64,000 nucleotides of DNA, from NCBI RefSeq assembly GCF_019443105.1, contig NZ_JAHZIJ010000022.1, positions 19,094-83,093 of the forward strand, in the 5' to 3' direction. A model generated the notes under the pieces. It was not told the origin of the DNA, did not search any database, and was given only the letters and a program-made list of their open reading frames with translations. The position numbers were made by a program, and so were the translations under genes. Shown here one piece after another: positions 43,114 through 52,788 of the stretch (position 1 is the stretch's first letter; each line of letters begins with the position of its first letter). The stretch is from Paenibacillus oenotherae. Its GTDB lineage: Bacteria; Bacillota; Bacilli; Paenibacillales; Paenibacillaceae.

Positions 43114-46100
43114 CTAGCAGCGAATTTTGCTCTTGAAGTCGTTATAGCTGTCCGCCCAGTGGAAATCCACATCATGGGACACTGCTTTGAAATGCAGCTC
43201 GCCGCACCTGATCTTCAGTCTTTCGACGCCCGACAAATCCGCATAATCCTTATCCGTCTTCGTCTCGACGATGAAATACAGCTTGGCGGTGCGGCCTTCT
43301 CCTCTATAAATAACCGCCCAGTCGGGGGAATATTCCCCATATGGCGTATCGATTACAAAGCCGCCGCGCTTGATCTTCGTGTAGAGAAGCACCCGTTCAT
43401 CGGAATCCAGCCGCTCGGCGAACTCCCGCTCTCCCTTGCTGTCAAGCTTGTAGTACTTGTGCATCGCCCTTCGGTTGCCGGATGCCGTTGCATAGATGCT
43501 GCCTGATGCTTCATCCAGCATAGCCCGGTCAATGGCGTCCGCCTCGAAGATCGTGCGGTCATCGAACTTGTAGCCCTCGATGAGCCCATACTCCGTAATC
43601 CCGGCGGCCTTGAATTCCTTCAGCTTCCCCTTGATCCGCTGCGTTGCGGCATCCAGAATATCCTGATTGCCCAGCAGCCGCCTTCCCTCCAAACCAGAGA
43701 TGATCCTGTAGATCGCGAGCCGTGGAAGCAGCGTATGGTACATGATATAGTTGATGATCTCAAAATCGCTTTTCTGCCGCACCCCGGTCTGCTCTCCGGC
43801 ATCCTCGTATTCGAAATGAAGGAACGACTCCCCCAGCACGAACTTTTGCCCCTCGTTAAAGGCCGCTTTGCCTGTTTCAATGCCGTACTCGCTGCGCAGC
43901 CGCTTGTGCCGCAGCAGGCCGTCCAATTCAACGATGCAAGCGGCAACAAATGCCTCATGATCGATTTGCACCCGGTACATCGTACGCTTGGCCATCCGGA
44001 CGCTAAGCTCTCCAAGCAGCATGGCGAAGTATTCCTCCGACATGTAGCTGTGCGGGCCGTTCTCGACCGGGACATCATCCCCGTTCTTGATGGGAATCCG
44101 CTTCGTCCCTTTCGCGAGCATAAGCTGGATGAGCTTCTCCTTAATCATTGTGCCATGCTCCTGCAGGACCGTATCCTTGAAGTCCAGCGTGCGAATCTCC
44201 CCGGCATCCTTGGTCAAACGGTTCTTCCCATCGATCAGCCCCTGCGCAAGCAGCTCATTCCTGAGCGTATCCACCAGCTCAGCGGTCAGCTTACGGGCCG
44301 GGAGGCCCCCTTGCCCAAGCGCTTGATGAATAATCTCTGCTGTCACTTCATCCTTGTCAAAGCCCGTCTGCTCATTGAAATCCTGCTGAAGCGCAGCCGC
44401 GAAATGGTCATAATAATCATTGGCAATGATCGTCAATTCATTGAGATCGGCATCCGTACAGCGGTTCCCATTGGTATCCACCGGCAATCGAAGTCCCCGG
44501 CCGATCTCCTGCTTCTTAGCGATCTCCGAGCCTCCGCGCTTCAATGTGCATAGGGTGAAGACGTTGGGATTATCCCAGCCCTCCCGCAGCGCCGAGTGGG
44601 AGAAAATAAAAGCGAGCGGCTCCTCGAAGGAGATCAGCTCATCCTTCTTCTCCAGAATAAGCTCAATTCCCCGATCCACATCCTCCTGCGACTTCTGCTT
44701 GAGCTTCTGCTCATCGAGCACGCTCTCCCAATTCTCCACCTCTACAGCATTCCGGTTCTTGTCCACGGCAAAATAACCCTCGCGAACCCTTCCGATGTCC
44801 TTGTAATGCTTGAACAGGGCCGGATATTCGGCGAACAGCCCTCTCCAGCCGTCATCCGCCGTCACCTTCGCATATTCTTCATCGAAGATGCGGAGGTATT
44901 CGCCCCGTCCATCCGGAGCCGTGTGATCTCTGAACTTATGCACGGCATCAATAAAGAACAGCGTAAGCACCTTCATGGTATAGCCCTGCCGGAGGATCTT
45001 CAGCTGCTTGTCCAGATGCGTCCGTATGGCAAGGCGGATCTGAATGCGGATCATGTCGCCCTCATTCAACTCCGCGTTATTCTCTCCTATCGCAAGCTCC
45101 AATAGCTGATCCCCTGTGCCAATCCGCAGCTTCCGCAGTCCATGGGGGTCCTCCTGGACCACCATATTCCGGTACTGTTCCAGATTGCCTGACAGCTCGT
45201 ACAGATCCGCACCGCCGCGCACATTGAATGACTTGTTGCGAATGATGCCGCCCTGCTCCATATGGAAGATCTCCACCCGTGCATACAGATCCTTGGTGAA
45301 CGCTGCGTAGCGGATGTACGGATAATCCTTGGGAATCGTGCCATGCACGGTTCTCACTTCGATCCGCTTGACCAGATTCTGTCCATAGGCATCGAAGGAA
45401 TCCAGCTTGTACACCTGATTGTACAGCTTCTTATGCGTAGCGGAGTACCGCAGGATGAAGAGCGGATTGATCATCTCAATCGCCTCCAGCGAGGCGCTCT
45501 TCTTCTTGCCTGCCCCCTCCAGCTTCTGCGGCTCATCGATAATGACAACAGGCGCCACATAGCGGATATCATCCCACAGCACTTGTCCGTATTCATCCTG
45601 CTGCCTGAGCTTGTTGGTCTCTTTGTTGAAGGCTTGAATGTTCATGACCGCGATGCTCAGATCTCTTGCCTCCACGAATTTGGAGCTGATCTCCCTAGGC
45701 GTTGCAGAGCTGTACACAAAGGCATGATTCTTCATATCCAGACCGTCATACAGCGCCATAAAATGCTCCCGCAGCATAGCGATACTTTTCTCGACACCTT
45801 TGCGGATCGCAATCGTAGGCACGACAATCATAAATTTGGTGAAGCCATACGTGCGGTACAGCTCAAGAATAGTGCGCAGATAGACATAGGTCTTGCCTGT
45901 TCCCGTCTCCATCTCTATCGTGAAATTGCGTCCCTCCAGCTGCCCGTCAAGGAACAGCATATTGCTCAGCTGAACGTCTCTAAGATTCCTTAGCAGCCGT
46001 TCCTCGCCAATAAGCGAAGGATTGCGGACAGGGTCTCCTTCCGATATCAGCTGCGTCCGATTCACATTGCGATAGATGCTGCTATCCGCCTGCTGCACCG

Positions 46101-46188
46101 TTCCCTTGAAGAGATTGACGACCGACCTGATCGCATCCTTCTGGTAGCCCAGACTGTCCTGGAACTGAAAAGCTATCCGACTCGCCAC
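43114..46188 (-). CDS. res: Type III restriction enzyme, Res subunit
   Basis: A ~1024-residue helicase-nuclease. Superfamily 2 motifs are in order: ETGTGKTYVYLRTILEL (motif I) near residue 95, VVIIDEPQKLEG (DEPQ motif II) near 214, RYSATHKK (III), HSALREGWDNPNVFTLCTLK (V) and EIGRGLRLPV (VI) near 560. The C-terminal endonuclease has a PD-(D/E)xK pattern: YSPDWAVIYRGEGRTAKLYF then IVETKTDKDYA near residue 985. I start at GTG 46188 because GGGGTGAGG lies just before it; the ATG at 46242 would overlap the mod gene by 38 bp. It works only in complex with Mod. Confidence 0.9.
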   Translation of the reverse strand: MASRIAFQFQDSLGYQKDAIRSVVNLFKGTVQQADSSIYRNVNRTQLISEGDPVRNPSLIGEERLLRNLRDVQLSNMLFLDGQLEGRNFTIEMETGTGKTYVYLRTILELYRTYGFTKFMIVVPTIAIRKGVEKSIAMLREHFMALYDGLDMKNHAFVYSSATPREISSKFVEARDLSIAVMNIQAFNKETNKLRQQDEYGQVLWDDIRYVAPVVIIDEPQKLEGAGKKKSASLEAIEMINPLFILRYSATHKKLYNQVYKLDSFDAYGQNLVKRIEVRTVHGTIPKDYPYIRYAAFTKDLYARVEIFHMEQGGIIRNKSFNVRGGADLYELSGNLEQYRNMVVQEDPHGLRKLRIGTGDQLLELAIGENNAELNEGDMIRIQIRLAIRTHLDKQLKILRQGYTMKVLTLFFIDAVHKFRDHTAPDGRGEYLRIFDEEYAKVTADDGWRGLFAEYPALFKHYKDIGRVREGYFAVDKNRNAVEVENWESVLDEQKLKQKSQEDVDRGIELILEKKDELISFEEPLAFIFSHSALREGWDNPNVFTLCTLKRGGSEIAKKQEIGRGLRLPVDTNGNRCTDADLNELTIIANDYYDHFAAALQQDFNEQTGFDKDEVTAEIIHQALGQGGLPARKLTAELVDTLRNELLAQGLIDGKNRLTKDAGEIRTLDFKDTVLQEHGTMIKEKLIQLMLAKGTKRIPIKNGDDVPVENGPHSYMSEEYFAMLLGELSVRMAKRTMYRVQIDHEAFVAACIVELDGLLRHKRLRSEYGIETGKAAFNEGQKFVLGESFLHFEYEDAGEQTGVRQKSDFEIINYIMYHTLLPRLAIYRIISGLEGRRLLGNQDILDAATQRIKGKLKEFKAAGITEYGLIEGYKFDDRTIFEADAIDRAMLDEASGSIYATASGNRRAMHKYYKLDSKGEREFAERLDSDERVLLYTKIKRGGFVIDTPYGEYSPDWAVIYRGEGRTAKLYFIVETKTDKDYADLSGVERLKIRCGELHFKAVSHDVDFHWADSYNDFKSKIRC

Positions 46189-46204
46189 TGCCGCCTCACC
46201 CCGT

Positions 46205-48142
46205 TCAAATAAACTCGACACGATACGCCCGCTTCGCGGCACCGCCCTGTCTGCGAATCTGCACCTCCAGCCTAAGCATCGTATTCTCCTTCAACGAAAT
46301 ATCCTCCCCGAACGCGCTATCCCTCAAAATGATCTTCGTCGGCATCGGTTCAGCAGCAGCAATGCCGTCAATAACCGCATCTGTCATGGATTCCTCCAGG
46401 CAGACTACAACCGTCTCCGCGAATCTGTAGGTGCGCGGGCCAATTCCCTGGAGCTGCTCCACTGCGGTCGTGAGCGGGATGCCTCGATGGCGGAGCATAA
46501 TTTCGTACACCACATCGGGATCGGTAAAACCGGGGTTGAAATCCAGCATATCCTTGTCGCTCATCGTCATATCGATATCAAAAATATCGTTGCGCATCGC
46601 CTCGCTGAACCAGCGGATATTCGTATCCGCCGCCCGAAATACTTTGAAGCCAGTATCCAGCTCCCCGATATGCTCCTTATCCCCATTAGCTTCCGCAATT
46701 CTTGATCCCGCTCTGCGAATCCGTTCCTGACCGATATCACAAATCGTGCGAAACCCTTCCTTGAAGCTGTCGGATTCCTCCGCGATCGGCTCAGGGAGCT
46801 GCACCATAATAAACTTGCGCCGTCCCCCGTCTTCAGCATTCAGGTTCATAACCGCATGAGCCGTCGTGCCTGATCCTGAGAAGAAATCCAGCACGATGTC
46901 GTCCGGAGATGTGCAGCCGATGCGTATGAGATGCTCCAGCAGAGACAGCGGCTTGGGAAAATCGAACGGGCTGGTCTGAAAAATCGACTTGAGCGCTTCT
47001 GTCCCCTCCGCATTCGTCCCTACCTCAGAGAGCCAGGTCCGGTAGGGCTTCAGTCTGGCATCCGTCGTTCTGATTTTCTCATAAACGATGAATGTCCCGT
47101 CCTCCCGCTTCTCGAACAGCGCGTCGCCTTGCGCCACAAGCTCCAGCAGCTTCGCCTTGCCCCAGCGCCAGCAGCCCTCGGAACCGTCATTGCGGATCGG
47201 GTACACCTCTTCGCCGCTTGGCCCCGGGATGGGATAATACATCGTCGGCCGATCCTGTCTGCTGGAATTGGAGCCCCATTTGTTAAGCTCGCGCCCTTTG
47301 CGGTAGGGGCCCTTCTCGTCCGTCAGATTGAGAGGCTCGGCATCCATCGGAATTTTGGATACGGGCTCGCTATCGATGTTTTTGGCATAGCAAATGACAT
47401 ACTGGTGGTCGATGACAACGTTGGAGACGTCGCCGCCGCCGCCTTTCTTGGACTGCCATACGAATTGGCCTACGAAATGATAGCCATCATAAATCTCATC
47501 AAGGATCAATCTCAGGTTGCTGACCTCGTTCTCGTCAATGCTGATAAAGATCACGCCGTCCTCTGACAGCAAATCCCGGGCCGTCCTTAGACGGGCATAC
47601 ATCATCGTAAGCCAGTTGGAGTGAAATCTGCCGCTGCTGCGCTGATTGACCACGAGCCGCCTGCCCTCTTCACCAATATCCCCTTCCGCAATTGCCGTGG
47701 CCTGTTCGCTCTGGGCGAAGTTGTCCTTGTATATGAAATCATTCCCCGTATTATACGGCGGGTCGATATAGATCATCTTGATTCGGTTATAATAGCTGCT
47801 TCTGAGGAGCTTCAGCACCTCCAGATTGTCGCCTTCTATGTATAGATTCTCTGTCGTTTCCGCATGTTTGCTGCGCTCAGGAACAAGCTTCAGCGTCCTG
47901 CCGGCAATATCCGTATTGGCTGAACGCTTGGCCTCTCTCTTGCCGGCCCAATTCAGCTCGAAGCGCTCCTCCGTGTCCGCATATTGTCCTAGTTCAGCAA
48001 GCAGCGCACTGTAATCAATTACGCCATCCTTCACTACAGCCGGGAACAGCTCGTTAAGCCCATCGCCGAATGCTGCTGCGAACTTTGCTTTATTGACCGC
48101 TATGGGATCGAAGATCTCTCTGGATACTTTGTTGTCAATCAC
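46205..48142 (-). CDS. mod: Type III DNA methyltransferase, Mod subunit
   Basis: A 645-residue N6-adenine or N4-cytosine methyltransferase of the beta class. The catalytic motif IYIDPPYNTGNDFIYKDNF is near residue 130 and the AdoMet-binding motif VLDFFSGSGTTAHAVMNLN near 420. The central part between them is the target-recognition region (about residues 230-390). It recognises the DNA sequence for both methylation and restriction. Start is a GTG (48140-48142) with GAGGAGGAACAATAG upstream. It is followed by res with a 16-bp gap. The target sequence cannot be predicted here. Confidence 0.92.
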   Translation of the reverse strand: MIDNKVSREIFDPIAVNKAKFAAAFGDGLNELFPAVVKDGVIDYSALLAELGQYADTEERFELNWAGKREAKRSANTDIAGRTLKLVPERSKHAETTENLYIEGDNLEVLKLLRSSYYNRIKMIYIDPPYNTGNDFIYKDNFAQSEQATAIAEGDIGEEGRRLVVNQRSSGRFHSNWLTMMYARLRTARDLLSEDGVIFISIDENEVSNLRLILDEIYDGYHFVGQFVWQSKKGGGGDVSNVVIDHQYVICYAKNIDSEPVSKIPMDAEPLNLTDEKGPYRKGRELNKWGSNSSRQDRPTMYYPIPGPSGEEVYPIRNDGSEGCWRWGKAKLLELVAQGDALFEKREDGTFIVYEKIRTTDARLKPYRTWLSEVGTNAEGTEALKSIFQTSPFDFPKPLSLLEHLIRIGCTSPDDIVLDFFSGSGTTAHAVMNLNAEDGGRRKFIMVQLPEPIAEESDSFKEGFRTICDIGQERIRRAGSRIAEANGDKEHIGELDTGFKVFRAADTNIRWFSEAMRNDIFDIDMTMSDKDMLDFNPGFTDPDVVYEIMLRHRGIPLTTAVEQLQGIGPRTYRFAETVVVCLEESMTDAVIDGIAAAEPMPTKIILRDSAFGEDISLKENTMLRLEVQIRRQGGAAKRAYRVEFI

Positions 48143-48282
48143 CTATTGTTCCTCCTCATGTCCGGATGCCAGCTGCACGCCCAACGAGTCCACTACTAAT
48201 TCTATAGTTCCTGCGGCTTCAAGTCTATGTGAATACTAAGGGAATGGCACGAGCAGTCCGGGCTGACCCTTCTGTGCCAAGC

Positions 48283-48325
48283 AAAAAAAGCCGTCAGTAC
48301 CACTTTGATGTGGCCATGACAGCTT
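48283..48325 (-). terminator. Terminator downstream of pabAB
   Basis: On the minus strand an interrupted stem (AGCTGTCATGGCCAC with GTGGTACTGACGGCT, a 3x3 internal loop) is followed by TTTTTTT. It lies ~25 bp past the pabAB stop and before mod. Confidence 0.7.
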
Positions 48326-48347
48326 GTGTCGGTTTGTTGTAACGTTG

Positions 48348-50618
48348 TTAGCCCGCTCCCCCGACCTCTACCTTATCTTCTGAACGGTCTCCTAGCAGCC
48401 TGTACATGGAGCGGTCATATTCGCGGCCGGGGTATTTCGTCTGGACAATGGATTTTATAAGCACATCAGCCTTGAGCAGAATTTCATCATACTCCGCCTC
48501 CGCCTCCGACAGCATCACAACCGCACCGCCCACACCAATCGTCAGCCCGCCTTGATGACTGACAATCGTTCGGATGACGATATTCATATCCGCCGATCCA
48601 TTCACGGCCAGAAACCCGATTGAACCGGAATAAATGCCGCGGGGACGGGCTTCCAGCTGGTCGATAATTTGCATGCTGCGGATTTTGGGAGCACCCGTCA
48701 TCGAGCCGCCAGGGAAGGCCGCCCGAATGCAGGATACCGCCGTAAGACCGCTGCGCAGCTGGCCGCATACAGTGGATACCATTTGATGGACCGTCTCATA
48801 CGATTCAATATCCATCAGCTTGGGGACCCGCACACTTCCCACCTCGCATACAATACCCAGATCATTACGCAGCAAATCGACGATCATTAGATTCTCCGAG
48901 CGATCCTTCTCACTGCTTTGCAGGCTTGTCCGCAGCCACTCATCCTCTTGCGCAGTCGCGCCTCTTCGGATGGTGCCTTTAATCGGCTTCGCCTCGACGC
49001 CGCCATGCCTGTCAATTTTGACGAACCGCTCGGGTGAGGAGCATAGGATTTGATAATCGCCAAACTGCATGTAAGCCGAATACGGGGCAGGATTATTTTT
49101 GCGTATGTTCAAGTAGAGCAGGAAGGGGTCGCCCTCGTACTGGCAGCTAATCTCATTCGTCAGATTGATCTCATACGTCTCGCCTTCCCGCAGCAAGCCC
49201 TTCGTTTGCGCAATCGATTGCATATATTCATCATAGGAACGGTGAAGCTTGAAGGCGAGCAGTGCTCCAGCCCTTTCCGCTTCTACCGGAGCTGCCAGCG
49301 GTGCTTCCACCGGAACTTCCACCCGAGCTGCCCCTTGTGCGGCACCGATACCGGATAGCACGGTACCGATGCCGGATACAGTCGCCAACCGCTGTTCCAT
49401 CTCGGCAAACCAATCCATTGACAGGCTTGTCTCCATATGAGGTGTCAAGCCGAGCAAATACATCTGCCTCTCCAAATGGTCGAACACCACTATTCTGTCC
49501 GCCAGAATAAACGCCGCATCCGGCAGAACAGCGCTATGAGGATGATCACCGCCGCTCTCCGCCTTCATCTCGTAGCCGAAGTAGCCGACAAAGCCGGTAT
49601 TATAATCGAACGGCACATCCGTATCGCAGCAGTTGACCTGCTGTATTATACGTTCTATATAATCATAGACACTTTCGTTTCGTACCGTTGTAATCCCCTG
49701 AGCGGCAGTAGTAATTTCCAGTCTCCCCGTCTCTGCACAGTACGACAGACGCTGGCTGTATGGTCCCCCATAAGCGCCCATGAAGGAGAATCGCGCCATT
49801 CCAGGCTGGGCCCTGCTGCTATCGAGCCAGAACGAATAAGGCTGTCCCGCATACAGTTCGGAATACACTTGCTCCGGCAAAGCGAAGCCGTCTATTCGCC
49901 TCACCGTTACCGTATACGCCTCATCTGCCGTTGCGCTGTGATTATTGGCCGTCTGACTGGCAGCAGGCACGATATTTTTGTGCACAAGGCTTTCCAGGGA
50001 CAGCCGTCCCGCTTTGTCTATTCTGGACTGGCTCCAATACGCTTGCGTCAATGCTTTGAAGTTGACCAGGAGCTGGCGTCCGCACGTTGTTGCGATAGAT
50101 TCCGGGTGAAACTGCACGCCCCAGATGGGTCTATTCTTATGCTGCAGCCCCATTATAATACCATCCTGCTGCGTCCAGGCGGTGGCTTCGAGATCATCAG
50201 ATAGCGGGTGCTCTACCATCAGCGAGTGGTATCTGACAACAGGGCTGCCTTGAGGAATGCCTGCAAACAATGCGGATTCATTGTGATGGATCTCGCTTAA
50301 CCTGCCATGCATGGCTTCAGGGGCGTGCACGACCTTGGAGCCAAACAGATGACCGATGCCTTGATGGCCCAGACAGACACCGAGAACCGGCACTTCCGCA
50401 TGTGCAATCGCTTGGGCGCTAATGCCGAAATCCTCCGCTTTGCCGGGGCTGCCGGGGCCGGGAGAGATGACGATATTATCGAAGCGGTATGCCTCGATAT
50501 CCTGCCATTGCAAGGCGTCATTGCGTATGACGAAAGGCTCCTCGCCATTAATATCCGCCAGTAGTTGATATAAATTGAACGTGTAGGAGTCATAGTTATC
50601 AATCAACAGCGTCTTCAC
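48348..50618 (-). CDS. pabAB: Fused aminodeoxychorismate synthase (PabA-PabB)
   Basis: A ~756-residue bifunctional enzyme making 4-amino-4-deoxychorismate from chorismate and glutamine. Residues 1-190 are the glutamine amidotransferase: oxyanion region SPGPGSPGKAED, nucleophile in LGVCLGHQGIGHLFG near 80, and VQFHPESIAT. Residues ~235-740 are the chorismate-binding part, with FYEINLTNEIS-like start, the PIKGT lysine motif (PabB type, not PIAGT as in TrpE), AAFPGGSMTGAPKIRSM and YSGSIGFLAVNG. An Ala/Pro/Val-rich linker lies near 425-455. No lyase (PabC) domain follows. Start GTG 50618 has GAGGTG 5 bases upstream. It follows the fatty-acid-like cluster on the same strand after a 0.9-kb repeat region. 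Confidence 0.9.
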   Translation of the reverse strand: MKTLLIDNYDSYTFNLYQLLADINGEEPFVIRNDALQWQDIEAYRFDNIVISPGPGSPGKAEDFGISAQAIAHAEVPVLGVCLGHQGIGHLFGSKVVHAPEAMHGRLSEIHHNESALFAGIPQGSPVVRYHSLMVEHPLSDDLEATAWTQQDGIIMGLQHKNRPIWGVQFHPESIATTCGRQLLVNFKALTQAYWSQSRIDKAGRLSLESLVHKNIVPAASQTANNHSATADEAYTVTVRRIDGFALPEQVYSELYAGQPYSFWLDSSRAQPGMARFSFMGAYGGPYSQRLSYCAETGRLEITTAAQGITTVRNESVYDYIERIIQQVNCCDTDVPFDYNTGFVGYFGYEMKAESGGDHPHSAVLPDAAFILADRIVVFDHLERQMYLLGLTPHMETSLSMDWFAEMEQRLATVSGIGTVLSGIGAAQGAARVEVPVEAPLAAPVEAERAGALLAFKLHRSYDEYMQSIAQTKGLLREGETYEINLTNEISCQYEGDPFLLYLNIRKNNPAPYSAYMQFGDYQILCSSPERFVKIDRHGGVEAKPIKGTIRRGATAQEDEWLRTSLQSSEKDRSENLMIVDLLRNDLGIVCEVGSVRVPKLMDIESYETVHQMVSTVCGQLRSGLTAVSCIRAAFPGGSMTGAPKIRSMQIIDQLEARPRGIYSGSIGFLAVNGSADMNIVIRTIVSHQGGLTIGVGGAVVMLSEAEAEYDEILLKADVLIKSIVQTKYPGREYDRSMYRLLGDRSEDKVEVGGAG

Positions 50619-50820
50619 GAGCACACCTCACTCACAACAAAAATAATCGATACCTCAGGCTGTTGAATGCCCTGCCCAGAGAGCAATGAGGCGAATTTAT
50701 CAACAGCGAATTTGACGCTGGAATATATGAGAATTTGAAGCAGGACATATACCGCGAGTTCGAATCAGGGCATATACCGCGAATTCGACGCTGAACAAAT
50801 ACCGCGAGTTTGGCGGTGAT

Positions 50821-50945
50821 TGTGCAGGTTGTTATTCTCTCGTTCCGGCCTGCAGAACATGAGATGCCTGCCAACGTGCAGACATTGTCGCCGTATTGGC
50901 TCCTAATTTGCCGACCCCGCATTCTGCACACCAGCGCAGGTTGTT
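50821..50945 (-). repeat. Degenerate four-hairpin repeat, copy 6a
   Basis: GCAGG-type right arms lie at 50824, 50878 and 50936, so spacings (54, 58) are altered compared with other copies. It abuts the tandem pair that follows. 50625-50820 has no gene; it contains several ATACCGCGA(A/G)TT units about 30 bp apart. Confidence 0.5.
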
Positions 50946-51534
50946 GACACAGCTCCCCTGTACGATGGGCGATGCTTGCTGGGGGCCCCTTCCCTGCGAG
51001 CGAGAACAATCGTGTGAACGGCGAGCATTCCTGCGAAAGTGCATGCTTTTTCTCGTTTCGGCCCCATGAAGAACGAATGCCTGCTAAAGTGCAGCAATTT
51101 CGCCGCATTTCCTCTCTAGCAGCCAATTCCAACTAATATTCCTGCACAATCGCAGGCATTCTGCCACATACGGCTCTTTATAACCAAAATTCCTGCTCTT
51201 ACGCAGGCTTCCTTCTCTATAGGACACAGCTCCCCGGTGCCCAGTGGGCGATGCTTGTTGGAGGCCCCTTCCCTGCGAGCGAGAACAATCGCGTGAACGG
51301 TGAACATTCCTGCGAAAAGGCATGCTTTTTCTCGTTTCGGCCCCATGAAGAGCGAATGCCTGCTAAAGTGCAGCAATTTCGCCGCATTTCCTCTCTAGCA
51401 GCCAATTCCAACTAATATTCCTGCACAATCGCAGGCATTCTGCCACATACGGCTCTTTGTAACCAAAATTCCTGCTCTTACGCAGGCTTCCTTCTCTATA
51501 GGACACAGCTCCCCGGTGCCCAGTGGGCGATGCA
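50945..51534 (-). repeat. Tandem duplication of the four-hairpin repeat, copies 6b and 6c
   Basis: Two almost identical units of 278 and 279 bp (50945-51222, 51223-51501) are followed by a 33-bp third start (51502-51534). Each begins GACACAGCTCCCC and contains right arms at 51041, 51091, 51152, 51203 and 51320, 51370, 51431, 51482: spacings 50, 61 and 51 in both. The array fills the gap between the ketosynthase gene and pabAB. Confidence 0.88.
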
Positions 51535-51543
51535 TATACGCTG

Positions 51544-52788
51544 TCAACCATTCCAGCGCTTGAAGATCAATGATGCGTTGAAGCCGCCGAATCCAAAGGA
51601 ATTAGTCAGCACAGCATCTACTCGGCGCTCCACAGCTGCGTTAGCTGTGTAGTTCAGATCGCATTGCGGATCCGGTTCCTCCAGATTAATAGTCGGGGCG
51701 ATCCTGCCTGTGGTCAGTGTCAGAACGGAGATAACCGCTTCTACAGCCCCCGCTGCGCCCAGAAGATGTCCCGTCATTGATTTGGTGGAACTGATGAACA
51801 GCTCATGGGCATGACTGCCGAATACCGTCTTGATTGCCGTCGTTTCCGTGCGATCCCCCGCCGGAGTAGATGTGCCGTGCGCATTAATATACTGCACCTG
51901 CTCTGCGCCCATTGCCGCATCCTTCAGCGCCTCGGCCATGCAGCGTGCCGCCCCTTCGCCCTCGGGCGCAGGCAGCGTCATATTATAGGCATCCGCGCTC
52001 ATGCCATACCCGGCAACCTCCGCATAGATTCGAGCCCCGCGGGCAATCGCATGATCCATCTCCTCCAGAATCAGCATTCCCGATCCTTCGCCCATGACGA
52101 ATCCGTTGCGCCCTATATCAAAGGGACGGCTGGCCCGCTCCGGCTCATCGTTGCGAACAGATAGCGCTCTGAGTGCACAGAACCCTCCCAGCCCGCCGGG
52201 AGATACAGAGGCTTCCGCACCACCGCATATCATTACATCGGCAGCACCGCGCTGAATCAGCTTGAATGCATCCCCGATGGCATTCGTTCCTGATGCGCAG
52301 GCCGTTGCAGTTGTGCTGATCGGCCCCTTCGCTCCCGTGAACATCGATACTTGCCCAGAGCCCATATTAACGATCATCATGGGGATAAAATACGGATTCA
52401 GCTGCCTGACGCCTCTCTCATGCAGGACGATAATCTGCTCTTCCCAAGTATTATTGCCGCCTACCCCCGAGCCAACAATAACGCCGATCCTTTCGGGCCT
52501 CTCATAGTCATGCGTGTTGAGCCCGGCATCCTTGAGCGCCTTCGACGCAGCAGCAACCGCAAGCTGTGAGAACCGGTCCATTAAACGGGAGTCCTTCTTC
52601 TCTATATACTGATCAGGGTCAAAATCCTTGATTTCAGCCGCGATCCGTGTCGGGAACGGGCTCGCATCAAAGCCTTCAATTCTTGAAATGCCCGATTTGC
52701 CCGCGATCAGGCTGTTCCAGAAATCATCCAGTGTATGTCCCAGTGATGTGCATACTCCCATTCCGGTTACAACGACTCTGCGGCTCAC
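51544..52788 (-). CDS. Beta-ketoacyl-ACP synthase II-like (FabF-type), catalytic
   Basis: A 414-residue ketosynthase that elongates acyl-ACP chains by decarboxylative condensation with malonyl-ACP. The Cys-His-His active site is intact: TACASGTNAIGDAFKLIQ near residue 163, NAHGTSTPAGDRTETTAIK near 303 and KSMTGHLLGAAGAVE near 340. The N-terminus RRVVVTGMGVCTSLGHTLDD is typical. It starts at a GTG overlapping the stop of the SGNH hydrolase gene (GTGA, 52785-52788). This is the last gene of the operon. Together with the other ketosynthase at 55325 it provides dedicated chain extension separate from the housekeeping FabF. Confidence 0.92.
   Translation of the reverse strand: MSRRVVVTGMGVCTSLGHTLDDFWNSLIAGKSGISRIEGFDASPFPTRIAAEIKDFDPDQYIEKKDSRLMDRFSQLAVAAASKALKDAGLNTHDYERPERIGVIVGSGVGGNNTWEEQIIVLHERGVRQLNPYFIPMMIVNMGSGQVSMFTGAKGPISTTATACASGTNAIGDAFKLIQRGAADVMICGGAEASVSPGGLGGFCALRALSVRNDEPERASRPFDIGRNGFVMGEGSGMLILEEMDHAIARGARIYAEVAGYGMSADAYNMTLPAPEGEGAARCMAEALKDAAMGAEQVQYINAHGTSTPAGDRTETTAIKTVFGSHAHELFISSTKSMTGHLLGAAGAVEAVISVLTLTTGRIAPTINLEEPDPQCDLNYTANAAVERRVDAVLTNSFGFGGFNASLIFKRWNG

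Noticed and set aside
12951-51534. CCTGC/GCAGG hairpins considered as a CRISPR array
   Set aside because: Repeats are short palindromes with variable loops, grouped in fours with unequal spacing and conserved intervening sequence; no spacers of constant length and no cas genes.
50632-51551. Several 60-166-codon frames in the tandem four-hairpin repeats
   Set aside because: They are translations of the repeat unit, duplicated with it, without RBS or domain; treated as artefacts.
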